Assembly: GCA_003669585.1 (NCBI GenBank)
Contig: QWOQ01000008.1
Coordinates: 1 to 64,000 of the forward strand
DNA: 64,000 bases
Source: Planctomycetota bacterium
GTDB taxonomy: Bacteria > Planctomycetota > Planctomycetia > Pirellulales > UBA1268
Direction of reading: 5' to 3'
Shown: positions 54,250 through 64,000 of the stretch, piece after piece
Numbering within the stretch: position 1 is the stretch's first letter
How the letters are laid out: each line of letters opens with the position of its first letter
Program-made: the position numbers and the translations under genes
The notes under the pieces: model-generated
Databases searched by the model: none
Told to the model about the DNA's origin: nothing
Seen by the model: the letters and a program-made list of their open reading frames with translations, nothing else

Positions 54250-54732
54250 ATGGCAGGAACTGACGACAAACGAACAGGCGGCGGAGAATTCTGGCGCAGC
54301 CTCGTCAGCGGCGGTATCTATAAACGTCAGCAGGGGAGAATCGCTCGACAAACGACGTTTGCGGTTTTTGCAATCACTTTCAGTATCGGTGTGTGGCGAC
54401 TTTCGCAGTTACTTCCGCTGTGGATCTCCGAAGGATCGTCGCTCTCGCAGGGCGCATCTTCAGTCGACTTGGGCTTCGTGAGATTTCTTGTGCCTGGTCT
54501 TTTGCTCGCGGTAGGGTTGTGGATTTGTTTTCGCATCGTCAATTATCCAAAGTTCACCGACTTTTTAATTTCGGTCGAAACAGAAATGACCAAAGTCACG
54601 TGGCCGTCTCGCGACGAAGTCTTTCGTAGTTCGGTCGTTGTCATTTTCATGATTTTCGCCTTGTCGGCGATTCTTGCGGCATACGATCTTTTTTGGTGGC
54701 TCGTACTACGGTCGCTTCAGGGTTTTGGTTAA
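54250..54732 (+). CDS. secE: Protein translocase subunit SecE
   Basis: 160 residues. ATG 54250 is the only usual start after the in-frame stop at 54205. SecE clamps SecY in the inner-membrane translocon. It is a long, three-helix form: two N-terminal helices (about 38-57 and 78-98), then the conserved SecE core FLISVETEMTKVTWPSRDEVFRSSVVVIF and a last helix (IFALSAILAAYDLFWWLVL). The VTWPSRDEV motif is diagnostic. An overlapping ORF in another frame (54218-54481) is a shadow. nusG follows, as in most bacteria. Confidence 0.93.
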   Translation: MAGTDDKRTGGGEFWRSLVSGGIYKRQQGRIARQTTFAVFAITFSIGVWRLSQLLPLWISEGSSLSQGASSVDLGFVRFLVPGLLLAVGLWICFRIVNYPKFTDFLISVETEMTKVTWPSRDEVFRSSVVVIFMIFALSAILAAYDLFWWLVLRSLQGFG

Positions 54733-54788
54733 TCGGTTTCAGGTAACACGTTTCTTTCATACATACATTCAAGCAAGCGGGCATTGCC

Positions 54789-55577
54789 GTGAGTAATCAC
54801 ACAGATGTTGAGTCCAGCGACGACGGGATCGAAAAATCGATCGCCGATCTTTCGCACATCCATTCCGATCCTGTTGAGGAAGCGGTCCACTCTGCGATCG
54901 TCGATCCAGCGACGCAGGAAGTTGATGTTGATGACGATGACGATGACGGATCGCCGGCAGAGGCTCACGATCCATTCGTTGGCAGCGAGCATGCAAAACC
55001 GGTCATGATGGATGATTCCGCCGAACCGAGCGTGCCGCTGACGAGCGACATGAACTGGTACATTCTCAAGGTGCAAAGCAACCGTGAAGATTCAATCCGC
55101 GACGGACTTTTGCGTCGCGTAAAAATGGCTGGACTTGAGCGGTACTTTGGAGAAATCATTGTTCCAAAGGAGCAAGTCACAGAGTTTAAGTCTGGAAAAA
55201 AACGCGTGGTTTCACGCAAGATTTATCCTGGGTACATTGTCGTCAACATGATTCTCAACGACGATACGTGGTATATGGTTCGAGAGACGGGAGGCATCGG
55301 CGATTTTACGGGATCCGCCGGACGTCCTAGCCCGATGATGCCTCAGGACGTCGCAAAAATTCTTCGAAAAACCGAAGAAAAGGCCGACGATGCCCCCCGA
55401 CTGAAAATTAAATTCAAGAAGGGTGATCGTGTAAAAATCAACGAAGGAACTTTTGAAAATTTTGAAGGTGATGTCGAACAGATCGACGAGGCAAACGGTC
55501 GCGTGACTGTAATGCTCAGTATTTTTGGACGTTCTACTCCTGTGGACATCGAATACTGGCAGATCGAGTCGGCTTGA
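54789..55577 (+). CDS. nusG: Transcription antitermination factor NusG, extended N terminus
   Basis: 262 residues from GTG 54789. The normal NusG core begins at about residue 88 (MNWYILKVQSNREDSIRDGL), with the NGN domain block YPGYIVVNMILNDDTWYMVR and the C-terminal KOW domain KFKKGDRVKINEGTFENFEGDVEQ. NusG binds RNA polymerase and links it to Rho or the ribosome. The extra ~87 N-terminal residues are strongly acidic (for example QEVDVDDDDDDGSPAEAHD) and have no counterpart in E. coli NusG. A start at Met88 would give a normal-length protein but has no better ribosome site. The reading frame is open throughout, which supports the extension. Confidence 0.92.
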   Translation: MSNHTDVESSDDGIEKSIADLSHIHSDPVEEAVHSAIVDPATQEVDVDDDDDDGSPAEAHDPFVGSEHAKPVMMDDSAEPSVPLTSDMNWYILKVQSNREDSIRDGLLRRVKMAGLERYFGEIIVPKEQVTEFKSGKKRVVSRKIYPGYIVVNMILNDDTWYMVRETGGIGDFTGSAGRPSPMMPQDVAKILRKTEEKADDAPRLKIKFKKGDRVKINEGTFENFEGDVEQIDEANGRVTVMLSIFGRSTPVDIEYWQIESA

Positions 55578-55637
55578 TTCTACGGCATCACAAAAAATTA
55601 AGACTTATCGAAAACTCTTAGCGAAGGCAGTGCGATT

Positions 55638-56063
55638 ATGGCAAAGCAGATGGTTGGACAAGCAAAATTTCAGGTTCCAGGAGGAAAAGCCACTCCTGCA
55701 CCACCAGTGGGAACGTCGCTTGGGCGTTATGGCATCAATCTCGGTCAATTTGTGCAACAGTTTAACGATCGCACGAGGGATGCCGCTGGCATGCCGATCC
55801 CGGTCGTTGTCACCGTCTACAATGATCGTTCTTTTGATTTTGTGACGAAAAGCCCGCCAGCTGCCGCACTGCTTAAAAAAGCTGCCGGGCTGGCAAAGGG
55901 CTCGGGAGTTCCAAATAAAGACAAAGTTGGCAAGGTCTCCAAGGCGCAGTTAGATGATATTGTTCGCCTTAAATCAGCCGATTTAAATGCTCGTGACCCT
56001 GAGCACGCTCGAAGCATGATCGAAGGAACTGCTCGGAGCATGGGCCTTACTGTTGAGGGATGA
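55638..56063 (+). CDS. rplK: 50S ribosomal protein L11
   Basis: 141 residues, of normal length, with GCGAAGG upstream of ATG 55638. L11 forms part of the GTPase-associated centre. The opening [21 protein letters not shown] and the C-terminal RNA-binding part [20 protein letters not shown], with [15 protein letters not shown] at the end, are standard. It is followed by rplA, as in nearly all bacteria. Confidence 0.97.
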   Translation: MAKQMVGQAKFQVPGGKATPAPPVGTSLGRYGINLGQFVQQFNDRTRDAAGMPIPVVVTVYNDRSFDFVTKSPPAAALLKKAAGLAKGSGVPNKDKVGKVSKAQLDDIVRLKSADLNARDPEHARSMIEGTARSMGLTVEG

Positions 56064-56225
56064 TCTTTCAAAATCATACAGTCCCGTTTGATTCATTTTT
56101 AAATTCAAGATTTCACGTTCAAGACACTTTTTCAATACGTTCGCAGTATTTATTGCAATCAAAAATACAATAGTCTTCCCCTCTATTCGCTACGAAACTT
56201 TTACAAGAGATTGAGGAATTACGCC

Positions 56226-56906
56226 GTGGCTCTCACGAAACGCATGAAGTTGATGCTCGCCAAAAAGCCGACCTCCGAAGCTCCGCTTCCTTTGGTTGAA
56301 GCAGTCGACGTGCTGAAGGGTTTTCCGCCCACCAAATTTGATCAGTCTGTCGAAATCCACATGCGACTTGGAATTGATCCCAAGCAGGCCGACCAGATCG
56401 TTCGAGGATCAATTGTACTTCCTCACGGAATTGGAAAGTCGAAACGAGTGCTTGTATTTGCTCGCGGTAATCTCGCCGAAGATGCCACGGCAGCGGGGGC
56501 AGAACATATTGGTTCTGAAGAACTGGCAAAAAAGGTCAAGGAAGGCTGGACCGATTTTGATGTTTGCATTGCAGCGCCCGACATGATGGGACTTGTCGGA
56601 CCGCTGGGAAAAATCCTTGGGCCGCGTGGATTGATGCCGAGTCCTCGAGCCGGAACCGTAACGATTGATATTGCTAAAACCGTCAAAGAATACAAAGCGG
56701 GCAAGGTTGAGTTTCGAAATGATCCCACGGGGATCGTGCATGCAGTCGTGGGCAAGATGAGTTTTGGCGCCACTCATATTGTGGAAAATATTCAAGCATT
56801 TATCGCTCATGTCATGTCTCTACAGCCTCAGAGCGTGCGGGGGCAATTTTTAAAGGGCATTTCGATTTCAGCTACGATGAGTCCCGGAGTGCCGGTGGCT
56901 GCATGA
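56226..56906 (+). CDS. rplA: 50S ribosomal protein L1
   Basis: 226 residues from GTG 56226, chosen because TTGAGGA lies 8 bases upstream. The track start is a TTG at 56211 that includes that ribosome site. Typical L1 blocks are [60 protein letters not shown] and [18 protein letters not shown]. In many bacteria L1 represses its own operon by binding a leader mimic of its rRNA site. I could not identify such a site with confidence in the rplK leader. Confidence 0.96.
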   Translation: MALTKRMKLMLAKKPTSEAPLPLVEAVDVLKGFPPTKFDQSVEIHMRLGIDPKQADQIVRGSIVLPHGIGKSKRVLVFARGNLAEDATAAGAEHIGSEELAKKVKEGWTDFDVCIAAPDMMGLVGPLGKILGPRGLMPSPRAGTVTIDIAKTVKEYKAGKVEFRNDPTGIVHAVVGKMSFGATHIVENIQAFIAHVMSLQPQSVRGQFLKGISISATMSPGVPVAA

Positions 56907-56990
56907 TCCGTCGTTGAATGTTCTTCAATTGCGAGGCCGGCTCGCTTCACTGTTTCAGATTTTGTCTTCACGTTTTACATCGAGTTCGAT

Positions 56991-57569
56991 ATGAGTAAAC
57001 AAGTTAAAAACATGCTGGTAGATGACATCAAATCCCGCCTTCAGGGTGTTGAGGAATTGATTGTTGTAAACATTGGCTCTCTTGATGCGCAGCGCACAAC
57101 ACAGTTGCGAAAACAGTTGCGTCAAAAAAACATCCACCTGCAGATGGTCAAAAACAGCCTTATTCGCAGGGCCACTGTTTCAACGCAGCTCGCAGCAGCC
57201 TTCGCTCAGACTGAAGGAATGCTTGCCATCGCGTGGGGCGGGGAAGACGTCGTTGATCTTGCAAAAGAACTCACTCGCATCAGCGCCCTGAAGGACTTTG
57301 AAGGTTTGCAATTTCGCGGTGGTGCGATTGATGGCACTGCAATGAGTTCCGAGGAAGTAAAACTGATTGCCAAGTGGCCAAATCGTTCCGAACAACTTTC
57401 AATTTTGAGCGGTCAGATCAGTTCTCTTGGCGGAGTGCTCGTATCACAAATCATTGGACGGGGAGCAACTCTGGCGAGTCAGATCGCATCTCGCGTGGAG
57501 GAACTTGAAAAACAATCGCCTGCGGTGGCGTTCTCTGCCGAAGCCCCTGCGGAGGCCCCTGCGGAGTAA
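56991..57569 (+). CDS. rplJ: 50S ribosomal protein L10
   Basis: 192 residues, slightly longer than the common 165-175. L10 is the base of the L7/L12 stalk. Family blocks include LIVVNIGSLDAQRTTQLRKQL, QMVKNSLIRRATV, EGMLAIAWGGEDVVDLAKEL and FRGGAIDGTAMSSEEVK. The C-terminal tail ends in an Ala/Pro/Glu-rich repeat (SAEAPAEAPAE). rplL follows after 189 bp, as expected. A short hairpin GCAGG-CAAAAA-CCTGC (57583-57598) lies just after its stop, without a U-run. Confidence 0.95.
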   Translation: MSKQVKNMLVDDIKSRLQGVEELIVVNIGSLDAQRTTQLRKQLRQKNIHLQMVKNSLIRRATVSTQLAAAFAQTEGMLAIAWGGEDVVDLAKELTRISALKDFEGLQFRGGAIDGTAMSSEEVKLIAKWPNRSEQLSILSGQISSLGGVLVSQIIGRGATLASQIASRVEELEKQSPAVAFSAEAPAEAPAE

Positions 57570-57758
57570 GATCCCCGTTCCAGCAGGCAAAAACCTGCCT
57601 CGACTTGAACGAAATCCAAGCGTGGAGATCATTTGGGGGATCGCATAATTTTTCGGAAAGCTATTTTTAGACGATTTATATCTAAGCCTGCATTTTTTAA
57701 ACTTCTTTCAAGGTAAGAGCCTTGAATATTTTCAACCCGAGCGAAAGGATCCTGAGTG

Positions 57759-58172
57759 ATGGCAACGGCCGAAGCAACGCGTGATTTTACGAAAGAAACC
57801 AAGGATCTTGGCGACAAAATTGTTGAGTTGACCCTCAAACAGGCGAAGGAACTCTCCGATTATCTCGAGGACGTACACGGCATTAAGCCGGCAGCCGGTG
57901 GTGCCGTTATGATGGCCGCTCCTGGTGCATCGGCAGGCGGTGGGGAAGCTCCCGCTGAAAAGACTGAGTTCGACGTGGTCCTCGAAAGCTTTGGCGAAAA
58001 CAAGATCGCCGTTATCAAAGTTGTTCGGGCCGCAACAGGCTTGGGCCTCAAAGAGGCCAAGGATCTTGTTGAAAGCTGTCCTACGAAAGTCAAAGAAGGG
58101 ATTTCCAAGTCTGACGCCGAGAAGCTTCAGAAGGAACTCGAAGAAGCCAAGGCCAAGGTCAGCATTAAGTAG
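57759..58172 (+). CDS. rplL: 50S ribosomal protein L7/L12
   Basis: 137 residues from ATG 57759, with AAAGGA 8-9 bases upstream. The track start is the preceding GTG codon. An N-terminal dimerisation helix ([20 protein letters not shown]) is joined by an Ala/Gly hinge ([13 protein letters not shown]) to the C-terminal factor-binding domain with [24 protein letters not shown]. It is slightly longer than the ~120-residue norm, mainly at the N terminus. Several copies bind each L10. Confidence 0.96.
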   Translation: MATAEATRDFTKETKDLGDKIVELTLKQAKELSDYLEDVHGIKPAAGGAVMMAAPGASAGGGEAPAEKTEFDVVLESFGENKIAVIKVVRAATGLGLKEAKDLVESCPTKVKEGISKSDAEKLQKELEEAKAKVSIK

Positions 58173-58636
58173 ACGTTTGTTGTTGAAATCGGGCTTGACA
58201 GGCTAGGGGGCTTGGAATCCTAACTGGCAACCCGCTATATTCTCGACTTGCAAATGTCTGCTGTTGATTGTTGTTGAGGCTTGAAGTCCTATACTTCCAC
58301 TGGGTTTCGTTCGCGCCGAGGCCCATTTCTTTGACCATTGTAGTTGTGGGCAATCGTGATCACTTTGCGTGCTGGAGTCTGTCGGGAGCGGCCCTTTGCC
58401 CTGTTTTATTGTCGAGCGGATTTCGCCCGATGGATGTGTCTCTCGAAAGAGTGGTCTTCGTTGCTTGTTCGCTTTGAGACAATTCTGGCTTGTCAATCTG
58501 CCCTTCGTCAAAGATTGAACTATTTTCAAAAGAGATCCGTTTCTTGATTTTTGTCGATTCAATTTTTTGACTCACCGTTTTTCTAGTCATAGTCACACGT
58601 ACCGCTACTGAACCTATCAGCAGGAGATCGCGCTCG
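58173..58636 (+). promoter_or_regulatory. rplL-rpoB intergenic region with possible promoter
   Basis: 464 bp, long for this position. In E. coli the equivalent gap holds an attenuator and an RNase III site. A possible promoter is TTGGAA (58212-58217) and TATATT (58236-58241), spaced 18 bp. I see no strong terminator-like hairpin followed by T residues. Short ORFs are unsupported. Confidence 0.35.
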
Positions 58637-61600
58637 ATGGCAACTCCCTCCGTCCGCCGGCTACAGCCAACGGAAATTCGTCATTTCGGAAGTCGTCGCG
58701 TTAGTCACGCGATCCCAGATCTCACTGAAATACAGACGCGATTTTACGAAATATTCCTGCAGTACGATGTTCCGGCTAATAAGCGGAAAGACCAGGGCAT
58801 TGAGGGAGTACTTCGCGAAATTTTTCCGGTTGAAAGTTACGACAAAACCGTCAAGCTCGAATTCCTTGAATACAGTCTCGGAAAACCTCGGTACGTTCCG
58901 GACGAATGCCGTCAACTTCGCATGACGTATGGTCGACCTCTCAGGGTGAGACTGCGACTCACTCGTGGTCAGCCAATCGAAGAAGAGGTTTATCTTGGCG
59001 ATATTCCGATCATGCTTGGTGGTGGCGAATTCATCATCAATGGTGCTGAACGTGTCGTTGTAAGCCAACTTCATCGTTCGCCCGGTGTCGATTTCGTTAC
59101 CAGCAGTGAATCGAGTGAGCGAAAAACTCACAATTGCCGGATTATCCCTGAGCGTGGCAGTTGGATTGAATTAAATGTATCCAAGAAAGATACGCTTCAG
59201 GTTCGCATTGATCAAAGCGGAAAGTTCTCAGCCCTCACGCTTCTTCGGGCAATGGATAAGAAATTTTCCAGCGATACTGAGATCCTCAAGCTTTTTTATA
59301 AAAGTTCTCTGGAAAAGGTTGTTGGCTCAAAGAGTGTTCCTAAAATTGAGGGCAAAGTTGCGTTTAACGATGTTGTGTATCCGCCTTCGAGCGAACGAGC
59401 AGGCGAGATCATCGTGGAGACTGGCCGTAAAATTACGCATGATCAAGCTGAGTTGATCTGCACGTCCGGACTCAAGAGCGTGGAACTCATGCCGGAGCAG
59501 AAAGTTCCGCTCATTCTGAACAGTCTGACCGAGGATGCTGATGAGGCTCGCCGTCGCACAAATATGACTCCCAGTCATGAAGAGTCACTCGTGCGCATCT
59601 ATCAGCGACTGCGCCCCGGCAATCCTCCCGCCCTCGATAAGGCTCGAACGCTGTTCGATGAGAAGTTTAACGATACCAATCGCTATCGCCTTGGCCGGGT
59701 CGGTCGTTTTCGTATTAATCGAAAGCTCGGTTTGAATGTACCCGAAACCGAAATGCGATTGCGTCCAGAAGATCTCATCGCAGCGATCACTTATATTTTA
59801 AAACTCAGTGAGGGGGAGAGTGAGGCCGACGTTGATGATATCGATCATCTCGGTAATCGTCGTCTGCGAACGATCGACGAACTTGCAAGCGATGAACTCC
59901 GAAAAGGTTTCCTCAAATTACGCCGAACTGTTCAGGAGCGCATGAGCCTCAAGGATGTCGAGGAGATGAGCCCGCGAACGCTCATTAACCCGAAGAGTAT
60001 TTCTGCTGCAATTGAATATTTCTTTGGTCGCGGTGAACTCTCGCAGGTCGTTGATCAGACGAACCCGCTCTCTATGCTCGCGCACGAACGTCGCCTCTCC
60101 GCACTCGGCCCAGGTGGACTGAATCGTAAACGCGCCGGGTTTGAAGTTCGTGACGTCCATATTTCCCACTACGGTCGCATTTGTCCGATTGAGACGCCAG
60201 AAGGAACGAATATCGGACTTATTTCGAGCCTCGCGATCTATTCCGGTGTTGATTCGTATGGCTTTCTTGTGACGCCCTACCGGAAGGTCTCTAAGAGCAA
60301 GCTCACGGATGACGTTGTTTGGTTGCGGGCCGACGAGGAGCACGATGCTCACCTTGCGTCTGCCGACGTCGCGGTTGTCGACGGGAAGATCCACGGGGAG
60401 TCCATCATCGCTCGATACCGTGGTGATTTTGTGCTCGTGCCGGCGGACAATGTTCAGTACATCGATGTTGCGCCAAGCCAAATGGTTGGAGTGTCGGCCG
60501 GTTTGATTCCATTTCTTGAGCACGATGATGCAAATCGTGCCTTGATGGGATCCAACATGCAGCGACAAGCAGTTCCGCTTTTGATTGTTGAACCACCGAT
60601 CGTGGCAACGGGCATGGAACGCGATGTCGCAATCAATTCGGGCCTCATCGTGCGGGCCACAAAGAAGGGGATTGTCGGATACGTTGATGCTGAACGAATC
60701 GAGGTAGGGCTCGATGTGTACAAGCTCCGAAAATATGTCGGCCTCAACGAACGCACCTGCCAAAATCAAAAACCCATCGTGCGGATTGGCCAGAAAGTGG
60801 AGAAGGGTGACGTACTTGCCGACGGTGCCGCTACCTTTCAGGGTGAACTGGCGCTTGGTCGCAATGTGCTCGTGGGCTTTATGGCGTGGGACGGATTTAA
60901 TTTCGAAGACGCCATTATCATTAGTGAAGAATTGGTCGAAAACGATGTCTACACGTCGATTCATATTGAGGAATATGACATCGAAATTCGTGATACCAAA
61001 CTTGGTCGTGAAGAATTTACTCGCGATATTCCAAATGTTGGCGAACGAGCTCTTCACAATCTTGACGAGGGTGGCATTGTTCGCATTGGTACCTACGTTC
61101 GTTCGGGTGACATTCTGGTTGGTAAGGTTTCGCCAAAGAGCAAAACTGAGTTGACTCCAGAGGAAAAACTTCTACACGCTATCTTTGGGCGTGCCGGCGA
61201 AGACGTGAAAAACGATTCCCTCGAAGTTCCTTCCGGAGTTGAGGGAATCGTGCTTGCTACCGAGAAGTTTTCCCGGCGCATGTCTCTCACGGAAGACGAA
61301 AAACGTGAGTTTGAAAAACAGCTGAAAGAGACTGAAAACCAAGGCAACTTGCAGATTGCCGAAACCTTCGGCGCCATGATCACCGAATTTGAGAAAATTA
61401 CTCAAAAACCAATCCCCGCCGACGACGGTTCTCCACTGGTTCGAGGCCAAGATCACAAGGTCGTTGCCGACCGTGCAAGAAGTTTCAGAATTGATTCTCT
61501 CGATCTTCGTTCCCCGCAACGCAAGAGCGACATTGAAAAACTTTATAAGACCATGTGGCCAGCAGTCGAGGAATCTATCGATGCCGCCGATCGGAGCATC

Positions 61601-62374
61601 AATAGCATGAAACGCGGAGACGAGCTTCGTCCCGGCGTGTTGCAAATGGTGAAGGTCTATGTCGCAGCAAAACGGGCAATTTCGGTTGGCGATAAAATGG
61701 CCGGTCGCCATGGAAATAAAGGGGTTATCGCAAAAATTCTACCCAAAGAAGATATGCCTTTTCTGGCCGATGGAACTCCCATTCAAATTCTGCTCAACCC
61801 GCTCGGCGTTCCCAGTCGCATGAATGTCGGCCAGATCTTGGAAACGCATCTTGGATGGGCTGGAAAACTGCTCGGATTTCAGGCAATCACCCCGGTATTT
61901 GATGGGGCAAGCGAAGAGAACATCAATGACGTTCTCGAAACTGCTGGCCTTCCACGACATGGTAAGGCTCAGCTTTTTGACGGTCGCACCGGCGTGGCGC
62001 TCGAGCAAGAAACCACGGTTGGCTACATCTACATGCTCAAGTTGCATCATCTCGTTGATGACAAGGTGCATGCTCGTTCAACAGGTCCATATTCGCTCAT
62101 CACGCAGCAACCGCTGGGCGGAAAAGCTCGCTTTGGTGGACAGCGTTTCGGTGAAATGGAAGTATGGGCACTCGAGGCCTACGGTGCTGCTTACATTCTC
62201 CAAGAGTTGCTCACTGTAAAGAGCGATGACGTGGAGGGGCGAACGAAGATCTACGAGAGCATGGTGAAGGGCGAAAATACGCTTGAAGCAGGCACGCCAG
62301 CAAGCTTTGATGTACTCACCAACGAAATTCGCGGCCTTGGACTCAATATGCAGCTGGAGAAAAGACGGCTCTGA
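58637..62374 (+). CDS. rpoB: DNA-directed RNA polymerase subunit beta
   Basis: 1245 residues, complete, shorter than the 1342 of E. coli. AGGAG lies 8-9 bases before ATG 58637. The rifampicin-pocket region reads [29 protein letters not shown], with the Asp, His and Ser that dominate drug contact kept, followed by [23 protein letters not shown]. Catalytic and assembly blocks include [38 protein letters not shown] and the C-terminal [25 protein letters not shown]. It follows rplL and precedes rpoC by 147 bp. Confidence 0.98.
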   Translation: MATPSVRRLQPTEIRHFGSRRVSHAIPDLTEIQTRFYEIFLQYDVPANKRKDQGIEGVLREIFPVESYDKTVKLEFLEYSLGKPRYVPDECRQLRMTYGRPLRVRLRLTRGQPIEEEVYLGDIPIMLGGGEFIINGAERVVVSQLHRSPGVDFVTSSESSERKTHNCRIIPERGSWIELNVSKKDTLQVRIDQSGKFSALTLLRAMDKKFSSDTEILKLFYKSSLEKVVGSKSVPKIEGKVAFNDVVYPPSSERAGEIIVETGRKITHDQAELICTSGLKSVELMPEQKVPLILNSLTEDADEARRRTNMTPSHEESLVRIYQRLRPGNPPALDKARTLFDEKFNDTNRYRLGRVGRFRINRKLGLNVPETEMRLRPEDLIAAITYILKLSEGESEADVDDIDHLGNRRLRTIDELASDELRKGFLKLRRTVQERMSLKDVEEMSPRTLINPKSISAAIEYFFGRGELSQVVDQTNPLSMLAHERRLSALGPGGLNRKRAGFEVRDVHISHYGRICPIETPEGTNIGLISSLAIYSGVDSYGFLVTPYRKVSKSKLTDDVVWLRADEEHDAHLASADVAVVDGKIHGESIIARYRGDFVLVPADNVQYIDVAPSQMVGVSAGLIPFLEHDDANRALMGSNMQRQAVPLLIVEPPIVATGMERDVAINSGLIVRATKKGIVGYVDAERIEVGLDVYKLRKYVGLNERTCQNQKPIVRIGQKVEKGDVLADGAATFQGELALGRNVLVGFMAWDGFNFEDAIIISEELVENDVYTSIHIEEYDIEIRDTKLGREEFTRDIPNVGERALHNLDEGGIVRIGTYVRSGDILVGKVSPKSKTELTPEEKLLHAIFGRAGEDVKNDSLEVPSGVEGIVLATEKFSRRMSLTEDEKREFEKQLKETENQGNLQIAETFGAMITEFEKITQKPIPADDGSPLVRGQDHKVVADRARSFRIDSLDLRSPQRKSDIEKLYKTMWPAVEESIDAADRSINSMKRGDELRPGVLQMVKVYVAAKRAISVGDKMAGRHGNKGVIAKILPKEDMPFLADGTPIQILLNPLGVPSRMNVGQILETHLGWAGKLLGFQAITPVFDGASEENINDVLETAGLPRHGKAQLFDGRTGVALEQETTVGYIYMLKLHHLVDDKVHARSTGPYSLITQQPLGGKARFGGQRFGEMEVWALEAYGAAYILQELLTVKSDDVEGRTKIYESMVKGENTLEAGTPASFDVLTNEIRGLGLNMQLEKRRL

Positions 62375-62521
62375 TTGTGTCCACTGCCGATTCGCTGTTC
62401 GTTCATTGATTTGAAGGCAACTGCGAAACAACGATTTTTACGATTCTTCTTCACGACCAGCAATTCACACAAATAAAATTTTCAACACCGCACCGTCACC
62501 AGAGTTCCTAGGAGAAAAGAC

Positions 62522-64000
62522 GTGAGCATTGGCGAAACAACCTACGATCGAATCAACGACTACACCTCGGTGAAAATCAGTTTGGCGCGTCCGCATGACA
62601 TTCGCAGCTGGTCGTTTGGTGAAGTTAAAAAACCTGAAACAATCAACTACCGCACCTACCGTCCTGAAAAAGACGGCCTGATGTGCGAGCGTATTTTTGG
62701 ACCCGAAAAAGACTGGGAGTGCGCTTGCGGAAAATACCGCGGCATGAAATATAAGGGGATGATCTGCGATCGTTGCGGGGTAAAGGTGACCCATTCCAAG
62801 GTTCGCCGCAAGCGAATGGGCCACATCGAACTGGCAGCGCCGGTCGCGCATATCTGGTTCTTTAAGGCAATGCCGAGCCGTCTGGGGGCTTTGCTCGACA
62901 TGAAGACGTCGAGCCTTGAAAAAGTTGCCTATTTCCAGGATTACGTTGTGATCGATCCGAAGGATACTCCCTTCAAAAAACAGCAACTTCTCACTGAGGA
63001 TGAATATCGAGAGGCCCGGGTTACCTACGGGGATAATGGTTTTGACGCCGACATGGGCGCTGAAGCGATCCGCAAATTACTTTTAGGTCTCGACCTCGTG
63101 CAACTTTCAAAAGACCTTCGTATAGACCTGCACGAAACTGGCTCAAAGCAAAAGAAGAAAGATCTTGTCAATCGTCTTAAAATTGTTGAAAGCATTCGGG
63201 ATAGTGATAACAAACCTGAGTGGATGGTGCTCGATGTCATCCCCGTGATCCCGCCTGATCTTCGTCCGCTGGTCATGCTCGATTCGGGAAATTTTGCAAC
63301 GAGTGATTTAAACGATCTCTATCGCCGCATTATCAATCGTAATAATCGGCTTAAAAAACTGGTTGACTTGAATGCGCCTGAAGTGATCATTCGCAATGAA
63401 AAACGAATGCTCCAGCAATCAGTCGATGCTCTCTTCGACAACAATCGATGCAAGCGCCCGGTACTCGCTTCGAGCAACCGACCGCTCAAGAGCCTTACCG
63501 ATATGATCAAAGGAAAGCAGGGGCGCTTTCGTGAAAACTTGTTAGGGAAACGAGTTGACTATTCGGCCCGAAGCGTGATCGTTGTCGGACCAAGACTGCG
63601 ACTTCACCAGTGCGGTCTCCCAAAGAAAATTGCTCTCGAGCTTTATCAACCGTTCATTATTCGAAGGCTCAAGGAACTCGGGCATGCCGATACCATTAAA
63701 AGCGCAAAGAAAATGCTCGACCGCAAGGATGCTGAGGTGTGGGATATTCTTGAAGAAGTGATTCGCAATCATCCCGTCCTTCTGAATCGTGCGCCCACGC
63801 TTCATCGTATGGGTATTCAGGCCTTCGAGCCACTTTTGGTTGAAGGCAACGCGATCAAATTGCATCCACTGGTTTGCAGAGGTTTTAACGCGGATTTTGA
63901 CGGCGATCAGATGGCCGTTCATTTGCCCCTCTCCATCGAGGCCCAAGTTGAGGCCCATACGTTGATGCTCTCCACGAATAATATTTTTAGCCCCGCCAAC
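62522..64000 (+). CDS. rpoC: DNA-directed RNA polymerase subunit beta', partial
   Basis: The gene starts at GTG 62522 with CTAGGAGAAAAG upstream and runs off the right edge. It is therefore absent from the ORF track. The 493 codons present show [20 protein letters not shown], the zinc-ribbon cysteines in CACGKYRG and ICDRCGVKV, the rudder and bridge region [39 protein letters not shown], and the absolutely conserved magnesium-binding NADFDGDQM (about 457-465). No frameshift or unusual insertion is visible. The C-terminal half lies outside the window. Confidence 0.98.
   Translation, partial: MSIGETTYDRINDYTSVKISLARPHDIRSWSFGEVKKPETINYRTYRPEKDGLMCERIFGPEKDWECACGKYRGMKYKGMICDRCGVKVTHSKVRRKRMGHIELAAPVAHIWFFKAMPSRLGALLDMKTSSLEKVAYFQDYVVIDPKDTPFKKQQLLTEDEYREARVTYGDNGFDADMGAEAIRKLLLGLDLVQLSKDLRIDLHETGSKQKKKDLVNRLKIVESIRDSDNKPEWMVLDVIPVIPPDLRPLVMLDSGNFATSDLNDLYRRIINRNNRLKKLVDLNAPEVIIRNEKRMLQQSVDALFDNNRCKRPVLASSNRPLKSLTDMIKGKQGRFRENLLGKRVDYSARSVIVVGPRLRLHQCGLPKKIALELYQPFIIRRLKELGHADTIKSAKKMLDRKDAEVWDILEEVIRNHPVLLNRAPTLHRMGIQAFEPLLVEGNAIKLHPLVCRGFNADFDGDQMAVHLPLSIEAQVEAHTLMLSTNNIFSPAN

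Noticed and set aside
54218-54481. 87-residue ORF starting just upstream of secE
   Set aside because: It is in another frame, overlaps the diagnostic secE sequence and has no domain.

Overview
The window looks like a chromosomal segment of a planctomycete, most likely of the Pirellulales type. This is inferred from gene content, not from a phylogeny. The indicators are Tat-exported DUF1501 and Gfo/Idh/MocA proteins, a sulfatase, a secreted PQQ-propeller protein, a YHYH protein, M16 peptidases, a membrane Ser/Thr kinase with a DWG motif, an FHA-ABC fusion, and an EF-Tu with an unusual switch I. Intergenic DNA is moderate. I see no insertion sequence, prophage, CRISPR array, rRNA or replication origin.

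Layout. (1) 1-3208, minus strand: a run of exported proteins (YHYH, PQQ propeller, then an EF-hand protein with a GPEGR tandem repeat that runs off the left edge). (2) 3658-11209, plus strand: a chemotaxis-type cluster cheA, cheW, mcp, a pseudo-receiver/CheB fusion and cheR. It faces a convergent RsbU-like response-regulator phosphatase. (3) 11288-20419, minus strand: a signalling and envelope block with an FHA-FHA-ABC transporter, a Ser/Thr kinase with a Cache-like external sensor, an M16 homologue without its zinc motif, and a small exported protein. (4) 20591-25362: a divergent sugar-acid module (YjhG-type dehydratase, FAH-family dehydratase, ketoglutarate semialdehyde dehydrogenase). Together these fit the lower Weimberg-type route from pentonate to 2-oxoglutarate. 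(5) 25394-42357: a catalytic M16 peptidase, a DUF805-like/SRPBCC membrane fusion, an alpha/beta hydrolase, then exported or glycan-related genes (TIM barrel, DUF1501, two Gfo/Idh, a neutral-ceramidase-like protein, an LRR protein, a methyltransferase, a sulfatase) and purU. (6) 42509-51010, minus strand: a HerA-like ATPase and a translationally coupled three-gene DAB-type inorganic-carbon module (DabA plus two antiporter-like membrane subunits). (7) 51578-64000, plus strand: tRNA-Thr, Tyr, Gly, Thr, tuf, tRNA-Trp, secE, nusG, rplK, rplA, rplJ, rplL, rpoB and rpoC (cut by the window end). This gene order is the same as in E. coli thrU-tyrU-glyT-thrT-tufB through rpoBC.

The features most worth following up are the Asn-for-Asp pseudo-receiver fused to CheB, the kinase next to an FHA-ABC transporter with a coiled coil in its last loop, the three-gene DAB variant, the split active and inactive M16 pair, and the EF-Tu switch I change. 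Starts were moved from the ORF-track start wherever a Shine-Dalgarno sequence, a stop-start overlap or a signal peptide argued for it. Two real genes that run off the window (the EF-hand gene and rpoC) are absent from the ORF track and were read directly from the sequence.
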